A stretch of DNA of 64,000 bases from an uncultured Pedobacter sp. (GCA_938008555.1 CALLKE010000093.1:9244-73243), one strand, 5' to 3'; positions 1-9,116 are shown, counted from the first letter of the stretch. Notes: generated from the sequence alone by a model not told the origin. Translations and numbers: made by a program.

Positions 1-1295
1 TCTGCTTCCTTTTTTGTTTTGGCAATAACCCAATCGCCTTTCTCATTGTACCACGCTGGAATACGCTGCCCCCACCACAATTGGCGACTGATACACCAAT
101 CTTTTACATTTTCCATCCAATGGCGGTAGGTATTAATAAACTTGTTAGGTATTAAATTAACCTCACCATCCAACACATAAGCCAAAGCTGGTTTGGCTAA
201 TTCTTCCATTTTGCAGAACCACTGCATGGATAATTTGGGTTCAATAACAGCATCTGTACGTTCCGAAAATCCAACCTGCGATTTATACTCTTCTACTTTT
301 GCCAACTGATCTGCTTCGTCGAGCATTACGGCAATTTTTTTACGAGCAGCAAAACGATCTTCTCCAACTAGAATGATAGCTTTTTCGTTGAGCGTACTAT
401 CGTCATTTAAAATATCAATGATGGGTAAATTGTGTTTTTGTCCCAACTCGTAATCATTTAAGTCATGCGCTGGTGTCACCTTTAAACATCCGGTACCAAA
501 CTCCATCGTCACATACTCATCCTCAATAATGGGTATCTCTCGATTAACCAGCGGAATCAATGCTTTCTTCCCTTTTAGGTGCTTGAATCGTTCATCATTA
601 GGGTGAATACAAATTGCTGTATCAGCCATGATTGTTTCTGGACGTGTAGTTGCGATCGTTAAATACTGTGACTCATCCCCAACAATCTTATACTTGATAT
701 AGTATAGTTTTTGGTTTACTTCTTTACGGATCACTTCCTCATCAGACACGGCTGTTTTCCCTTTGGGATCCCAGTTTACAATTCGGACTCCACGATAGAT
801 GAGTCCTTTTTTATGTAAATGAATGAATGTATCAATTACTGCTTCGGAAAGATCATCTTCCATCGTGAATCGAGTACGATCCCAATCACATGAAGCACCT
901 AATTTCTCTAACTGTTTTAAGATGATTCCACCATATTTATCTTTCCATTCGTATGCGTATTTCAAGAATTCTTCTCTGCTTATATGCTCTTTTTCGATTC
1001 CTTTTTCTTTGAGCATTGCTACCACTTTAGCCTCAGTAGCGATAGAAGCATGATCCGTACCTGGAACCCAGCATGCATTTTTACCCTTCATACGTGCACG
1101 ACGAATAAGCACATCCTGAATAGTATTGTTTAACATATGGCCCATATGAAGCACTCCAGTCACGTTGGGCGGCGGAATCACAATTGTGTAAGGTTCGCGC
1201 TCATCAGGCACGGAACGAAAAAACTTTTTCTCCAGCCAATAGCTGTACCACTTATCTTCAGCTGACCGGGGATTATATATTTTGGAAATACTCAT
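1..1295 (-). CDS. valS: Valyl-tRNA synthetase, N-terminal part (gene runs off the window)
   Basis: Charges tRNA-Val with valine in the cytoplasm (class I aminoacyl-tRNA synthetase). The minus-strand frame opens with ATG at 1293-1295 ([20 protein letters not shown]) and stays open to the window edge, giving about 431 codons. [13 protein letters not shown] at residues 41-53 carries the class I HIGH motif as HMGH (His50-His53). The editing-domain region follows, with [18 protein letters not shown] and [12 protein letters not shown], and then [13 protein letters not shown] and [16 protein letters not shown]. The KMSKS loop, anticodon-binding region and C-terminal coiled coil lie beyond position 1. 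These motifs are specific for ValRS rather than IleRS or LeuRS. A TAnnTTTG box lies 27 bases upstream of the start. The gene looks intact as far as it is visible. Confidence 0.97.
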   Translation of the reverse strand, partial: MSISKIYNPRSAEDKWYSYWLEKKFFRSVPDEREPYTIVIPPPNVTGVLHMGHMLNNTIQDVLIRRARMKGKNACWVPGTDHASIATEAKVVAMLKEKGIEKEHISREEFLKYAYEWKDKYGGIILKQLEKLGASCDWDRTRFTMEDDLSEAVIDTFIHLHKKGLIYRGVRIVNWDPKGKTAVSDEEVIRKEVNQKLYYIKYKIVGDESQYLTIATTRPETIMADTAICIHPNDERFKHLKGKKALIPLVNREIPIIEDEYVTMEFGTGCLKVTPAHDLNDYELGQKHNLPIIDILNDDSTLNEKAIILVGEDRFAARKKIAVMLDEADQLAKVEEYKSQVGFSERTDAVIEPKLSMQWFCKMEELAKPALAYVLDGEVNLIPNKFINTYRHWMENVKDWCISRQLWWGQRIPAWYNEKGDWVIAKTKKEA

Positions 1296-1321
1296 AATTG
1301 ATTTGAAAAAATAGAGAAGCG

Positions 1322-1329
1322 CAAAAATA
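1322..1329 (-). promoter_or_regulatory. Candidate valS promoter -7 box
   Basis: On the minus strand this reads TATTTTTG, an exact match to the Bacteroidota -7 consensus TAnnTTTG, 26 bases before the valS ATG. The -33 position has only a T-run and no clear TTTG, so the call rests on the -7 box and its placement. Confidence 0.45.
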
Positions 1330-1462
1330 CGTTTTTAATAACGATAGGAAAAAAGAAGAATCTTGCTAGTTGTTAGACTTATACCACTTTCGTACAACTT
1401 TTTAACCTATTTCTGGAGCACAAGATTTACTGATATATTCAAAAGGCAGTACCCCGCTCATT

Positions 1463-2551
1463 TTAGTTGAGTCGCTTGCCTACTACCAGACTCAGAAATT
1501 CGTACACAATCTGTCCCATATTTTCACAGCTACTAAAAATGGGATTTTGGTGATGAATCGAGAGTTCTTTGCCTAGCTGTTTTACTTTTTTGTAGGGAGA
1601 TATCTCATCCATGCACATCACATTAAATAAATCATTTAAACGATGATGCGCAGAGCGTATACGGTTAGAGATCAAGGTGCGCTCCTCTTCCTGATACTGA
1701 CGAACGGTGGTTTCATTCATATGCTGCATGCCCAGTTGTACCAGTTTAAGATTTTCTTTAAAAAAATGAGGCAGGTATAACCTTAATCGTCCCTCATAAG
1801 ACTGTTGGTCAAAATCGATGGCTCGTATACGATACTGGTTGCCTTCAATATCAGGTGTAATATCGACTACAAAATTATAGGATCGCATGTCACCCAAGAG
1901 ACGAACAAAACAACGTTCATTAAATTTCACAAACTCTTTACAGATCCGAATCTGATTGAATTTACTGGTCTCCAGCCCATCATTAATAAATATATCTCCA
2001 GGCAAACCAGGGATATGTTCTTCAATGAGCGTATTATCATCCGTTAGATACATCATATCATTAGGTGATAAGAGATGTTCAAGCTCTAGTCCATACACAC
2101 GTGAAGCATCAGCAACCTTGACATAGAAGTGATCATAATTATCATTCAGCCGATTAATAATACGTACCCTAAAGGGTTTAGAATTGCCAAACGTGCAGTA
2201 ATCGATGCGAGCAACCGATAAATGTTCCATCACTTGCATATCGCCATCCGTATTCATCAATGCGTAGATAAAAGTGAGATTTGGAAAGAGTTCTTCCATT
2301 TCTCGCTCATCATAATAGACCGTAAGCCAAAGTGTATCGTGTCCTTCTTTATCTATCAAAGGAATACTTAAATTAAACCGGAGCAAATCTGAGTATTGAA
2401 CCGGTAATTCTCTTTCGCGGCCATATTGCAATAAGTAGGATCGCAATTCGGGCCTAACGAAATAGAATAATTTCTTCTTTGATGGGATATCGCTTCTGTC
2501 GATGTCTTCCGTGTGATTCATGCTTTTTGGCAAATAGGTATATTTCCTCAT
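1463..2551 (-). CDS. Unknown protein with a phosphotransferase-like catalytic signature
   Basis: I do not recognise the family by name. The protein is 362 residues, with no signal peptide or membrane segment, so probably cytoplasmic. The ATG at 2549-2551 gives MRKYTYLPKSMNH; Met11 is an alternative start. Residues 220-226 read GDMRSYN, with Asp221 and Asn226 spaced as in the HGDxxxxN catalytic loop of aminoglycoside/choline kinase-like proteins. About 20 residues later IDFDQ (Asp246, Asp248) resembles the metal-binding DFD/DFG element. The His before GD is Leu here, and no glycine-rich loop is obvious, so it may be a divergent kinase or a pseudokinase. The kinase assignment is inference from two short motifs. 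The gene stands alone on the minus strand between valS and the SIMPL gene; no partner is evident. Confidence 0.8.
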   Translation of the reverse strand: MRKYTYLPKSMNHTEDIDRSDIPSKKKLFYFVRPELRSYLLQYGRERELPVQYSDLLRFNLSIPLIDKEGHDTLWLTVYYDEREMEELFPNLTFIYALMNTDGDMQVMEHLSVARIDYCTFGNSKPFRVRIINRLNDNYDHFYVKVADASRVYGLELEHLLSPNDMMYLTDDNTLIEEHIPGLPGDIFINDGLETSKFNQIRICKEFVKFNERCFVRLLGDMRSYNFVVDITPDIEGNQYRIRAIDFDQQSYEGRLRLYLPHFFKENLKLVQLGMQHMNETTVRQYQEEERTLISNRIRSAHHRLNDLFNVMCMDEISPYKKVKQLGKELSIHHQNPIFSSCENMGQIVYEFLSLVVGKRLN

Positions 2552-2624
2552 TTAAGGGAAGTCGGCAATTCCGATCCATACATGAATCGATAAAATTATA
2601 CAGACAGCTATGTTTTAATGAATC

Positions 2625-3323
2625 CTATTTCACTTCAAACACTGTATTCATCTGATATTTCAGTTTGATCTTTTTGAAGTCGATATCAGGAAGAGGGGCA
2701 GCTGCAGCTTCAGAGGACATCAGATTTACGGCCATGCTTCTAAATCTAGGAGCTGGATAATATTCATCATTAATTTCTTTGATCTCGATTGAATTGCCAA
2801 GTTTTTCTCCAATAGACTCAACTAAATAGGTTGCTTTGTCTTTCGCATTTTGTAGAGCCTTTACTTTCAGCTCTTTTTTCAGTGCATCTATTTTCGAGTA
2901 ATCATAACTCTCAATCCCGCTGTATTCAACTCCTTTGGGATCTACAGCGTTAATTAATTGATTCACTTTGGTGAGATCAGTCAGTTTAATTTTATACTGC
3001 TTCTTAGCTAAGAAGTCTGTGTTTTTCTTATCAGTCCAATCCCAGTTATAACTTGAAATATTATTGATCATAAAATTTTCTTTTGGGATGCCTGCGTTCA
3101 GTACAGCTGTTTGCAACTGACGCTCTAAATCTCCGATTGCTACTTTCTTTTTCGTGTTGCCAATCAGGTACTCTTTTAAAGAAATGTTGACATAAATAAT
3201 ATCAGGTGTCACTTCTGCTTCTGCGGAGCCTACTACTTCAATTCTTCTGCGCGTATCTGCTGTTTGCGAGTAAGAGACTAGCGTAGTCATGCTTAATACA
3301 GTGACAATAATGAGGTGTTTCAT
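2625..3323 (-). CDS. SIMPL-domain (DUF541) periplasmic protein
   Basis: A 232-residue protein with an N-terminal signal peptide (MKHLIIVTVLSMTTLVSYSQ) followed directly by RRIEVVGSAEAEVTPDIIYVNISL, the typical opening of SIMPL/DUF541 proteins. Family members are secreted or periplasmic; some are linked to oxidative stress or outer-membrane functions, but no enzymatic activity is established. The end (KIKLKYQMNTVFEV) is also typical. Its start lies 11 bases after the stop of the upstream OstA-like gene on the same strand, so the two are probably co-transcribed, pointing to an envelope role. The length is normal for the family and nothing looks broken. Confidence 0.88.
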   Translation of the reverse strand: MKHLIIVTVLSMTTLVSYSQTADTRRRIEVVGSAEAEVTPDIIYVNISLKEYLIGNTKKKVAIGDLERQLQTAVLNAGIPKENFMINNISSYNWDWTDKKNTDFLAKKQYKIKLTDLTKVNQLINAVDPKGVEYSGIESYDYSKIDALKKELKVKALQNAKDKATYLVESIGEKLGNSIEIKEINDEYYPAPRFRSMAVNLMSSEAAAAPLPDIDFKKIKLKYQMNTVFEVK

Positions 3324-3334
3324 AGAATGTTTTT

Positions 3335-5266
3335 TTAGGTTTTTCTTTTTACAGGCTTCTTATTTGATTTGGGAGCGATTATTATAGGTTTTTTAATAGT
3401 TACTTCAATATCTGATTTCACTACACTTGGGATAATTTCCTCTTTTGATTTTGGTCGATCTTTAGGTTTCCAAATAAAACCAGGTAGTATGCTTTCTTCA
3501 GTTGGTACTTGATGAATTGGATAGTAAACACCTTCTGGTTTACGAATAAATAAGATGTCTTTCAATACATGATCACCAAATAATACTTTCATTCGGCTAC
3601 TTAACATTCTGTTCATTCCGGTGTAGTGAGCATCTTCTTTTACATAATAGACACTTTCTGCATTACCTTCTACAAGCATATTGCTCAATTTATCATTCTT
3701 AAAATACCCTGTGATTACTTTCCCCTTCACCTGATTAAATTTTGAGGAATCGGTGCTTTCTGTATTTACAATAAAGCTATTGTGTTGAAGGAGCACATTA
3801 TCTAGCTTTTTATTTTTCATCTGCAAGTAAATAGTATCCGCAGAAAATTGTGACGCTTGTGCCCATATCATTGGATTTTTATAACAGCGAATAATAGAAT
3901 CTTTATAGCTAAAAAATATCGAGTCAGCGATCGCTTGTAAATCCGATTTAAATATTTTCGTTTTGTGGTAGGCAAGTACAATACGAAACTTGGTAGTATC
4001 AAGAGCCAAAGAGTCGAGAAACCGATTACTCTCTTGATCCTTTGTAGTTCGTTCTTTTGCTGTTGTCGAATTCTTGACTGATGGCTTCTCCATTTTATCT
4101 GGAGGAATAGGGCTAGGATCTAATGTATTTGTACTACTTACTGTAGGAGCAATATTGTTAGATTGATTTTTTGGAGGGGTGATGGCATCTTTACCAGCAT
4201 CGGTATCTATGCTTTTGTTCTCTATTTTGCTTTCCTTGTTGTGCTTGGCAGATCCAGTGACAACTTCATCAACTAGCTCATGATCTTTCTTCAGTTCATT
4301 TTGTCGAATTGATTTGATATCACGGCCTCGAACTATTTTGCTAAATAAAGTGTCAGCAGCCATCCAGATAGAATCAACTTTTGAAGAGTCTGACTGAGTT
4401 TGCATCACGACATATGCATTCTTAGTAGCCAAAATGCGCTCATCTTTTTTATAATAGATGCCCAGATCTCCTTTAAATGTTAGTTTTTGGGCAGCATCCG
4501 TGAATGTGATGTTTTTAATCGCTCGGCCATAGCCTTTTTTTTGATCAAAGAAAAGGCTATCCCCTTTTAAAGATTTGCTGCCCTGAGTGTACAAGTTATT
4601 TTTACCAAAACGAGCTTCATCATTCGTTGTGTTGTATTGACCATTTTCGGTGTAGAGCGTATCATCCTTGCCATAAATATGGGTAGGCCCGTAAAAGTAA
4701 GCGATTTTCGACTCTGAATTATACCTCAGTGTATCTGATTTGATAACCACATCTGGTGAAACCAATATCACATTGTTTTTAAAATAAGCGTCATGTGTAT
4801 TCGCAAAATAGTATCCAGTTGTACTTGTTAACACATTTTTGGGATCGACTATTTTTCCGCCGCTCGTATAAGTACCTATTCTGGTGCCTGTATTGTAGGT
4901 CAGGTAATTGGTAGAAAGCGTAGCCTTCTCTTTATCAACCAAACGTACATTATTGGTTAGTAATGCCATTTTCGTATTTCCATCAAAATTGAGAATATCG
5001 GCATACACCATCGTTCCATTGCTTTGAGTAATAACTACATGTCCAAAAGCATCAAATGTGTTTTTATCTTGATTAAAAATGGCGCTATCTGCAGAAAGCG
5101 TAGATCCTTCTTGTTCAAAAACAGGCTTGATCACACGCATAAAGCCTTCATTCGTGAAACCTTTTAGAAGTTCGGAGCTCACAATCTTCACTTTTTTACT
5201 TTGTTGTTGAGCAAGCGCCGTGCTAACGATGAAGAAGGTGATAATTGAAAAGATATTTTTTTTCAC
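3335..5266 (-). CDS. OstA-like (LptA/LptD N-terminal-like) LPS-transport family protein
   Basis: A 643-residue exported protein. Residues 1-19 form a signal peptide ending in ALA, followed by QQQ. The body shows the repeating beta pattern of OstA/LptA jellyroll proteins, with recurring GxFxNxVxL-like and DTLxYNxxxxxAxFxG segments (for example SDTLRYNSESKIAYFYG and GDSLFFDQKKGYGRA). Bacteroidota encode such long OstA-like proteins in place of the short LptA; the family shuttles LPS across the periplasm, a role inferred here. A low-complexity S/T/K/P-rich insert sits near residues 340-410, and the C-terminus is Lys/Pro-rich. The start codon is GTG at 5264-5266; no other start preserves the signal peptide. 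The SIMPL gene follows 11 bases downstream, and tilS diverges upstream. Confidence 0.85.
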   Translation of the reverse strand: MKKNIFSIITFFIVSTALAQQQSKKVKIVSSELLKGFTNEGFMRVIKPVFEQEGSTLSADSAIFNQDKNTFDAFGHVVITQSNGTMVYADILNFDGNTKMALLTNNVRLVDKEKATLSTNYLTYNTGTRIGTYTSGGKIVDPKNVLTSTTGYYFANTHDAYFKNNVILVSPDVVIKSDTLRYNSESKIAYFYGPTHIYGKDDTLYTENGQYNTTNDEARFGKNNLYTQGSKSLKGDSLFFDQKKGYGRAIKNITFTDAAQKLTFKGDLGIYYKKDERILATKNAYVVMQTQSDSSKVDSIWMAADTLFSKIVRGRDIKSIRQNELKKDHELVDEVVTGSAKHNKESKIENKSIDTDAGKDAITPPKNQSNNIAPTVSSTNTLDPSPIPPDKMEKPSVKNSTTAKERTTKDQESNRFLDSLALDTTKFRIVLAYHKTKIFKSDLQAIADSIFFSYKDSIIRCYKNPMIWAQASQFSADTIYLQMKNKKLDNVLLQHNSFIVNTESTDSSKFNQVKGKVITGYFKNDKLSNMLVEGNAESVYYVKEDAHYTGMNRMLSSRMKVLFGDHVLKDILFIRKPEGVYYPIHQVPTEESILPGFIWKPKDRPKSKEEIIPSVVKSDIEVTIKKPIIIAPKSNKKPVKRKT

Positions 5267-5270
5267 CCCG

Positions 5271-5278
5271 CAAAATTA
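5271..5278 (-). promoter_or_regulatory. Candidate -7 box abutting the OstA-like gene start
   Basis: The minus strand reads TAATTTTG, an exact TAnnTTTG match, only four bases before the GTG start. If it is used, the transcript would be leaderless or nearly so. No TTTG is seen at the -33 distance, so confidence is limited. Confidence 0.35.
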
Positions 5279-5350
5279 ACCTTTTTGAAGAACCATTTGA
5301 GAATAAATATGGTTCTATTTCCCTATCATTGCACATTCTAGGTTTTGTTG

Positions 5351-6709
5351 ATGTCACCTCTCAATCGTTTCCATTTATTTATTCAGGAACAAGTTTTATT
5401 TGAAGCTTCGGAACCCATCTTACTTGCAGTTAGTGGAGGGCGTGATTCCATTTTGCTTGTGCACCTTTTCAAACAATGTGGCTTCAATTTTGGCATTGCA
5501 CATTGTAATTTCATGCTTCGCGGTGCAGAATCAGACGCCGATGAGCTATTCGTATCTGAACTTGCAAAAGAAATACAAGTTCCTTTCTTTTCTACTTGTT
5601 TAGATGCTAAAAGCTATTCAAATACACATTCTGTTTCTATTCAAATGGCTGCACGTGATTTACGTTACCGTTGGTTGAATGAAACAAGAACAGCATTTGA
5701 CTTTCGGTATGTTGCACTAGCACATCACCAGAATGACACAGTCGAAACCATGCTATTGAATCTCGTTCGAGGAACTGGGATTGCTGGGTTACATGGTATT
5801 TTACCCAAACGAGATATATTCATTCGGCCGATGCTTTGCTTTAATCGTGCTGAAATTGATCAGCTTATTGTCGAGATGAACATTCCCTATCGAGATGATA
5901 GTTCGAATCAATCCACTAAATATGCTCGAAATAAAATCCGCTTAGAAGTTATCCCCAAACTGAAAGAGCTCAATCCTAAACTTGAAGAAACTTTCGAAGC
6001 GAATAGAAAACGTTTTGCAGAACTCGAGATGATACTCCATGATCGCATTGCAGAGTTACATCGTACCTGTTTTAAGAAAGTAGCACACCATGAGTTTCAA
6101 ATCGACTTATCAGCACTTCAAAAACTGAAACCGTTGCAAACATTGCTATTTGGTCTTTTTCATCCATTTGGTTTTACAGAAAGTACATTACTTGATCTTT
6201 CACGATCTTGGGATGGAATCCCGGGAAAACGATTTGAATCCTCGACTCATTGTCTAGTGCTTGACCGCGCTCATCTACTGTTAAGTAAAAAAAAACTAGA
6301 ACATCATGATGCTCCTTTTGAAATAAAACAGGAGGATGAACACCTCTCATGGAGACACTCACAATTCAACATTAAAAAAGTACCCATAGAGAAGTTTAAG
6401 TTGAAAAAAGATAAAGCACTTGCTCAACTTGATTGGGATCTTTTACATTTCCCTCTCACAATAAGAACTTGGCAGGAAGGCGATTCTTTTTATCCATTGG
6501 GAATGAATGGAAAGAAGAAAAAAGTGAGCGATTTTTTTATCGGACAAAAAGTACCACTGAACCATAAGAAAGGGATTCCTTTATTAATAAATGGAAATGG
6601 AGATATTCTATGTATTGTGGGATATCGGATAGATGAGCGATATCAAGTAACATCTCAGACTACAAAAATTTTTATTTTCAGCAAGCAAATTGACACCTAT
6701 GAAGAATAA
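5351..6709 (+). CDS. tilS: tRNA(Ile)-lysidine synthetase
   Basis: Converts C34 of tRNA-Ile(CAU) to lysidine using lysine and ATP, so that the tRNA reads AUA; acts in the cytoplasm. The PP-loop SGGRDS at residues 28-33 follows LLAVS, and the N-type ATPase domain continues through IAHCNFMLRGAESDADE and ALAHHQNDTVETMLLNL, hallmarks of TilS. The C-terminal region has RTWQEGDSFYPLGMNGKKKK and VSDFFIGQKVP, the TilS C-terminal substrate-binding domain. The 452-residue length is usual. Two TTG codons precede the ATG at 5351; I chose the ATG, which starts MSPLNRFHLFIQ. The 3' end overlaps the next gene by 11 bases, implying translational coupling. Confidence 0.96.
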   Translation: MSPLNRFHLFIQEQVLFEASEPILLAVSGGRDSILLVHLFKQCGFNFGIAHCNFMLRGAESDADELFVSELAKEIQVPFFSTCLDAKSYSNTHSVSIQMAARDLRYRWLNETRTAFDFRYVALAHHQNDTVETMLLNLVRGTGIAGLHGILPKRDIFIRPMLCFNRAEIDQLIVEMNIPYRDDSSNQSTKYARNKIRLEVIPKLKELNPKLEETFEANRKRFAELEMILHDRIAELHRTCFKKVAHHEFQIDLSALQKLKPLQTLLFGLFHPFGFTESTLLDLSRSWDGIPGKRFESSTHCLVLDRAHLLLSKKKLEHHDAPFEIKQEDEHLSWRHSQFNIKKVPIEKFKLKKDKALAQLDWDLLHFPLTIRTWQEGDSFYPLGMNGKKKKVSDFFIGQKVPLNHKKGIPLLINGNGDILCIVGYRIDERYQVTSQTTKIFIFSKQIDTYEE

Positions 6710-7193
6710 ATCAAGTGCAGCCTTTGTCGAAAAACAATATATCGGACGCGATTATGTTAGAATCAGTGTACGATTAGTGATGGCGTTGTTCTGCTTTATT
6801 GCCTACTTCTTTACCGAGGAATATGAACGAGATACAGCTAATGTCCTTTTAATTGTGGGATGTAGTATTTTATTTGTTTCTGGAGTACTTATGTTTTTGC
6901 CACACTATAAAACAATCGTGCAAAAGAAAAGTTTGATATTGAGTGGCCTATGGACCACAAGACTTGTTAAAATAAATTTGAGCAGCATCGTTGCAGTGGA
7001 ACAAGTCCTTTATGGTACCTACTTGATCAATAATCCGGTATACAACTTGCATAAAAGAGGAACTATTCGATTTTATGCTGGTGGTAAATATGCTGTTAAG
7101 TTGACAGATCAAGATGGCCTGGTTTATATCATCGGCACGCAGTTTCCTGCTGAGCTAGCGCAAAAGATCAGAATCGAAATGACAAAAGACTAA
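6699..7193 (+). CDS. Small membrane protein with a PH-like C-terminal half
   Basis: A 164-residue protein when started at ATG 6699 (MKNKSSAAFVEKQYIG). An upstream in-frame TTG at 6690 is less likely. Residues near 25-45 (LVMALFCFIAYFF) and 52-75 (VLLIVGCSILFVSGVLMFL) look like two transmembrane helices. The rest (KSLILSGLWTTRLVKINLSS ... GTIRFYAGGKYAVKLTD) is a beta-rich domain resembling bacterial PH-like domains. Its start lies inside the end of tilS, so it is probably co-expressed with it, although no functional link is apparent. A hairpin overlaps its stop codon. Specific function is unknown. Confidence 0.75.
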   Translation: MKNKSSAAFVEKQYIGRDYVRISVRLVMALFCFIAYFFTEEYERDTANVLLIVGCSILFVSGVLMFLPHYKTIVQKKSLILSGLWTTRLVKINLSSIVAVEQVLYGTYLINNPVYNLHKRGTIRFYAGGKYAVKLTDQDGLVYIIGTQFPAELAQKIRIEMTKD

Positions 7194-7221
7194 TACCTTC
7201 TCCCAGCAAGAGAGAAGGTAT
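7193..7221. terminator. Bidirectional hairpin terminator between convergent genes
   Basis: Perfect 10-bp inverted repeat: ATACCTTCTC at 7193-7202 pairs with GAGAAGGTAT at 7212-7221, with a nine-base loop. It starts at the stop codon of the small membrane protein gene and lies 10 bases from the stop of the convergent oxygenase gene. A T-rich stretch follows on the plus strand. Confidence 0.75.
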
Positions 7222-7231
7222 CAGATGAGTT

Positions 7232-8197
7232 TTATTGTTTTAACCCAATTTCTAATAAACGTTCATTTAAATATTCGCCTGCAGTAGCATCTGGATAAGC
7301 TTTGGGATGATCCTCGCTGACACACGAATCCAAACATGTAAGATCCATTGAGCCTTTAGGATGCAAAAAGAATGGAACTGAGTAGCGAGAGGTTTTCATT
7401 AATTCTCTCGGTGGGTTCACAACTCGATGTGTAGTTGATGTTAATTTATTATTTGTTAAACGTTGCAACATATCGCCAACATTGACTACAATATCGCCCG
7501 CACCTGCCTGTACGGGGAACCATTCTCCATCACGAGTTAAAAGCTCCAATCCATCGGCACTAGCGCCAATTAATAATGTGATCAGGTTGATGTCTTCATG
7601 CGCACCTGCACGAACTGCATCAACAGGCAGATTTTCTGGGTTCTCAAGTGGGAAGTAATGTATTGCACGCAGAATAGAGTTCCCATTATGTACTTTATCG
7701 TCGAAATAATTTTCAGGTAGCTCTAGGTAAATAGCAATGGCGCGCAACAAGTGTTTACCTGCTTCCTCCAAGCGCTGATATACTTGCCGAGTTACTGTAT
7801 TAAATCGTGGAAGCTCCGTTACCTGAATATTATTTGGATATTCATCTTTTACGGGATCATCGTCTGTTACTACCTGGCCACTTTGCCAAAATTCTTTTAA
7901 ATCATGCGTCTTAGCTCCTTTAGCTATCTCAACCCCCTTGCTGATATAGCCTCGTTGCCTAGCAAGTTCGGGCCGCTCATATTTTACTTTAGACTCGTCT
8001 GGTAGATCAAAAAACTTCTTTACTTCAACATAGAGCTCATCCATCAATTCTTGAGTCATACCATGGTTAGCGATAGTGACAAATCCTGTTTCTTTATATG
8101 CCTTTCCAATGGCATCAGAGAATTTCTTTTTCTGCTCTGCATTACCATGAACATAATCGTTCAGGTCTAAATGCGGGATATTGATTTCTACTGTCAT
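7232..8197 (-). CDS. 2-oxoglutarate/Fe(II)-dependent oxygenase, isopenicillin N synthase-like
   Basis: A 321-residue cytosolic non-heme iron oxygenase. The N-terminal DIOX_N-type domain contains GFVTIANHGMTQELMDELY. The C-terminal double-stranded beta-helix carries the iron facial triad His200-x-Asp202 (AHEDINL) and His257 (STTHRVVNPP), and the RxS 2-oxoglutarate motif RYSVPFFLHP. The family includes isopenicillin N synthase, ACC oxidase and plant and bacterial dioxygenases; many bacterial members have no known substrate, so no specific reaction can be named. It stands alone on the minus strand, convergent with the tilS pair, and no biosynthetic cluster surrounds it. All metal ligands are present, so it is predicted to be active. 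Confidence 0.93.
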   Translation of the reverse strand: MTVEINIPHLDLNDYVHGNAEQKKKFSDAIGKAYKETGFVTIANHGMTQELMDELYVEVKKFFDLPDESKVKYERPELARQRGYISKGVEIAKGAKTHDLKEFWQSGQVVTDDDPVKDEYPNNIQVTELPRFNTVTRQVYQRLEEAGKHLLRAIAIYLELPENYFDDKVHNGNSILRAIHYFPLENPENLPVDAVRAGAHEDINLITLLIGASADGLELLTRDGEWFPVQAGAGDIVVNVGDMLQRLTNNKLTSTTHRVVNPPRELMKTSRYSVPFFLHPKGSMDLTCLDSCVSEDHPKAYPDATAGEYLNERLLEIGLKQ

Positions 8198-8510
8198 ATG
8201 ATTTTTGGCGGTTGATTTTCAGATAGGCAAAGGTAGATTAATTAAGAATAGTTGATATGCCGCATGCTTAAACTTTTCCTCAGTTTCGCAAGTTAAAATT
8301 CATCAGATCTTTCGTTGTGGTTCGGCCTTTAATCATGTTCGAAAGTTTCCTCTCTGATGGAGTTTTAGAATGGAATGGAATTGCTTTTCGTTTGTTTATT
8401 ACCCAATCTACAATTCACCTCCAAACGAAATAGTTTAGAAAAAAGACCAGGCAAGCTCATTAAATAAATATTAATTATTGATAATAGTTTCTACGTTATC
8501 TTTGTGATCG
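8198..8510. other. Intergenic region between the divergent oxygenase and pnuC genes
   Basis: 313 bases, AT-rich, upstream of both genes. I looked for a TPP or NAD-related riboswitch and saw no recognisable conserved core. The only supportable element is a TAnnTTTG box at the pnuC end. Confidence 0.5.
8497..8504 (+). promoter_or_regulatory. Candidate pnuC -7 box
   Basis: TATCTTTG matches TAnnTTTG exactly and ends six bases before the pnuC ATG, suggesting a very short or absent leader. A TTG triplet 16 bases upstream is closer than the usual 19-21. Confidence 0.4.
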
Positions 8511-9116
8511 ATGGATGTATTATTTTTCAGCATATTAGATGGATTAGATCACCAAAAATTTCTAGAAATTTTTGGTGTGGCTACAGGAATTTTATGCGTT
8601 TATTTTGCAGCAAAAAATAACATTTGGAATTGGCCAATAGCAATCGTCAGCGTCACGACTTACATCGTCATATTTTGGGAGACCAAATTGTATGCAGATA
8701 TGGGTTTGCAATTTTATTTCATGATCACCAATTTTTATGGCTGGTATTTTTGGAGCCGTAAATCTGCATCAGCACCCAAAGTAAAAATTGAAAGTATTAC
8801 CAAAAAACAAATTTATGTTTCGGCAATAGCAATCATTGTTTTTACAGCATTGTTAGGGTTTCTATTAAAGCATCAAACAGATGCATCTTTCCCATTTATA
8901 GATAGTTTTTGTACAGCCTGTAGCTTAGTTGCTCAGTTCTTTTTAGCCCGAAAGGTATTGGAAAATTGGTTGATCTGGATTTTTGCCGATCTAATTTATG
9001 TAGGCGTCTATGTTGCTAAGGGTTTAGATCTAACAGCAGCGATGTATGCCTTATTCATATATATCGCCTTGATGGGATATCTAGATTGGCGTAGAGAATA
9101 TCGTTTTAATCAATAG
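8511..9116 (+). CDS. pnuC: Nicotinamide riboside transporter PnuC family protein
   Basis: A 201-residue inner-membrane protein with about seven hydrophobic segments. It shows the PnuC pattern LEIFGVATGILCVYFAAK, NIWNWPIAIVS, and QFYFMITNFYGWYFWSR with the family's GWxxW element; DLTAAMYALFIYIALMGYLDW closes it. PnuC proteins take up nicotinamide riboside by facilitated diffusion, feeding NAD synthesis; some homologues carry thiamine or riboflavin, and the sequence alone does not exclude that. No TPP-like leader is seen, which slightly favours the NAD precursor. The glutamine-dependent NAD synthetase gene lies 3.5 kb downstream but not in the same operon. A 28-bp perfect palindrome lies inside the gene at codons 14-23. 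lnt follows 80 bases downstream on the same strand. Confidence 0.88.
   Translation: MDVLFFSILDGLDHQKFLEIFGVATGILCVYFAAKNNIWNWPIAIVSVTTYIVIFWETKLYADMGLQFYFMITNFYGWYFWSRKSASAPKVKIESITKKQIYVSAIAIIVFTALLGFLLKHQTDASFPFIDSFCTACSLVAQFFLARKVLENWLIWIFADLIYVGVYVAKGLDLTAAMYALFIYIALMGYLDWRREYRFNQ
8550..8577. promoter_or_regulatory. 28-bp perfect palindrome inside the pnuC 5' coding region
   Basis: The two 14-base halves (CACCAAAAATTTCT and AGAAATTTTTGGTG) are exact reverse complements centred on CTAG, 40 bases into pnuC. It could act as an intragenic operator or an RNA hairpin affecting early translation, or be chance driven by the conserved KFLEIFG codons. The palindrome is directly visible; the role is inference. 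Confidence 0.4.

Noticed and set aside
8198..8510. Possible TPP or NAD riboswitch before pnuC
   Set aside because: No conserved aptamer core could be recognised, and the likely promoter box is next to the start codon, leaving no room for a leader.
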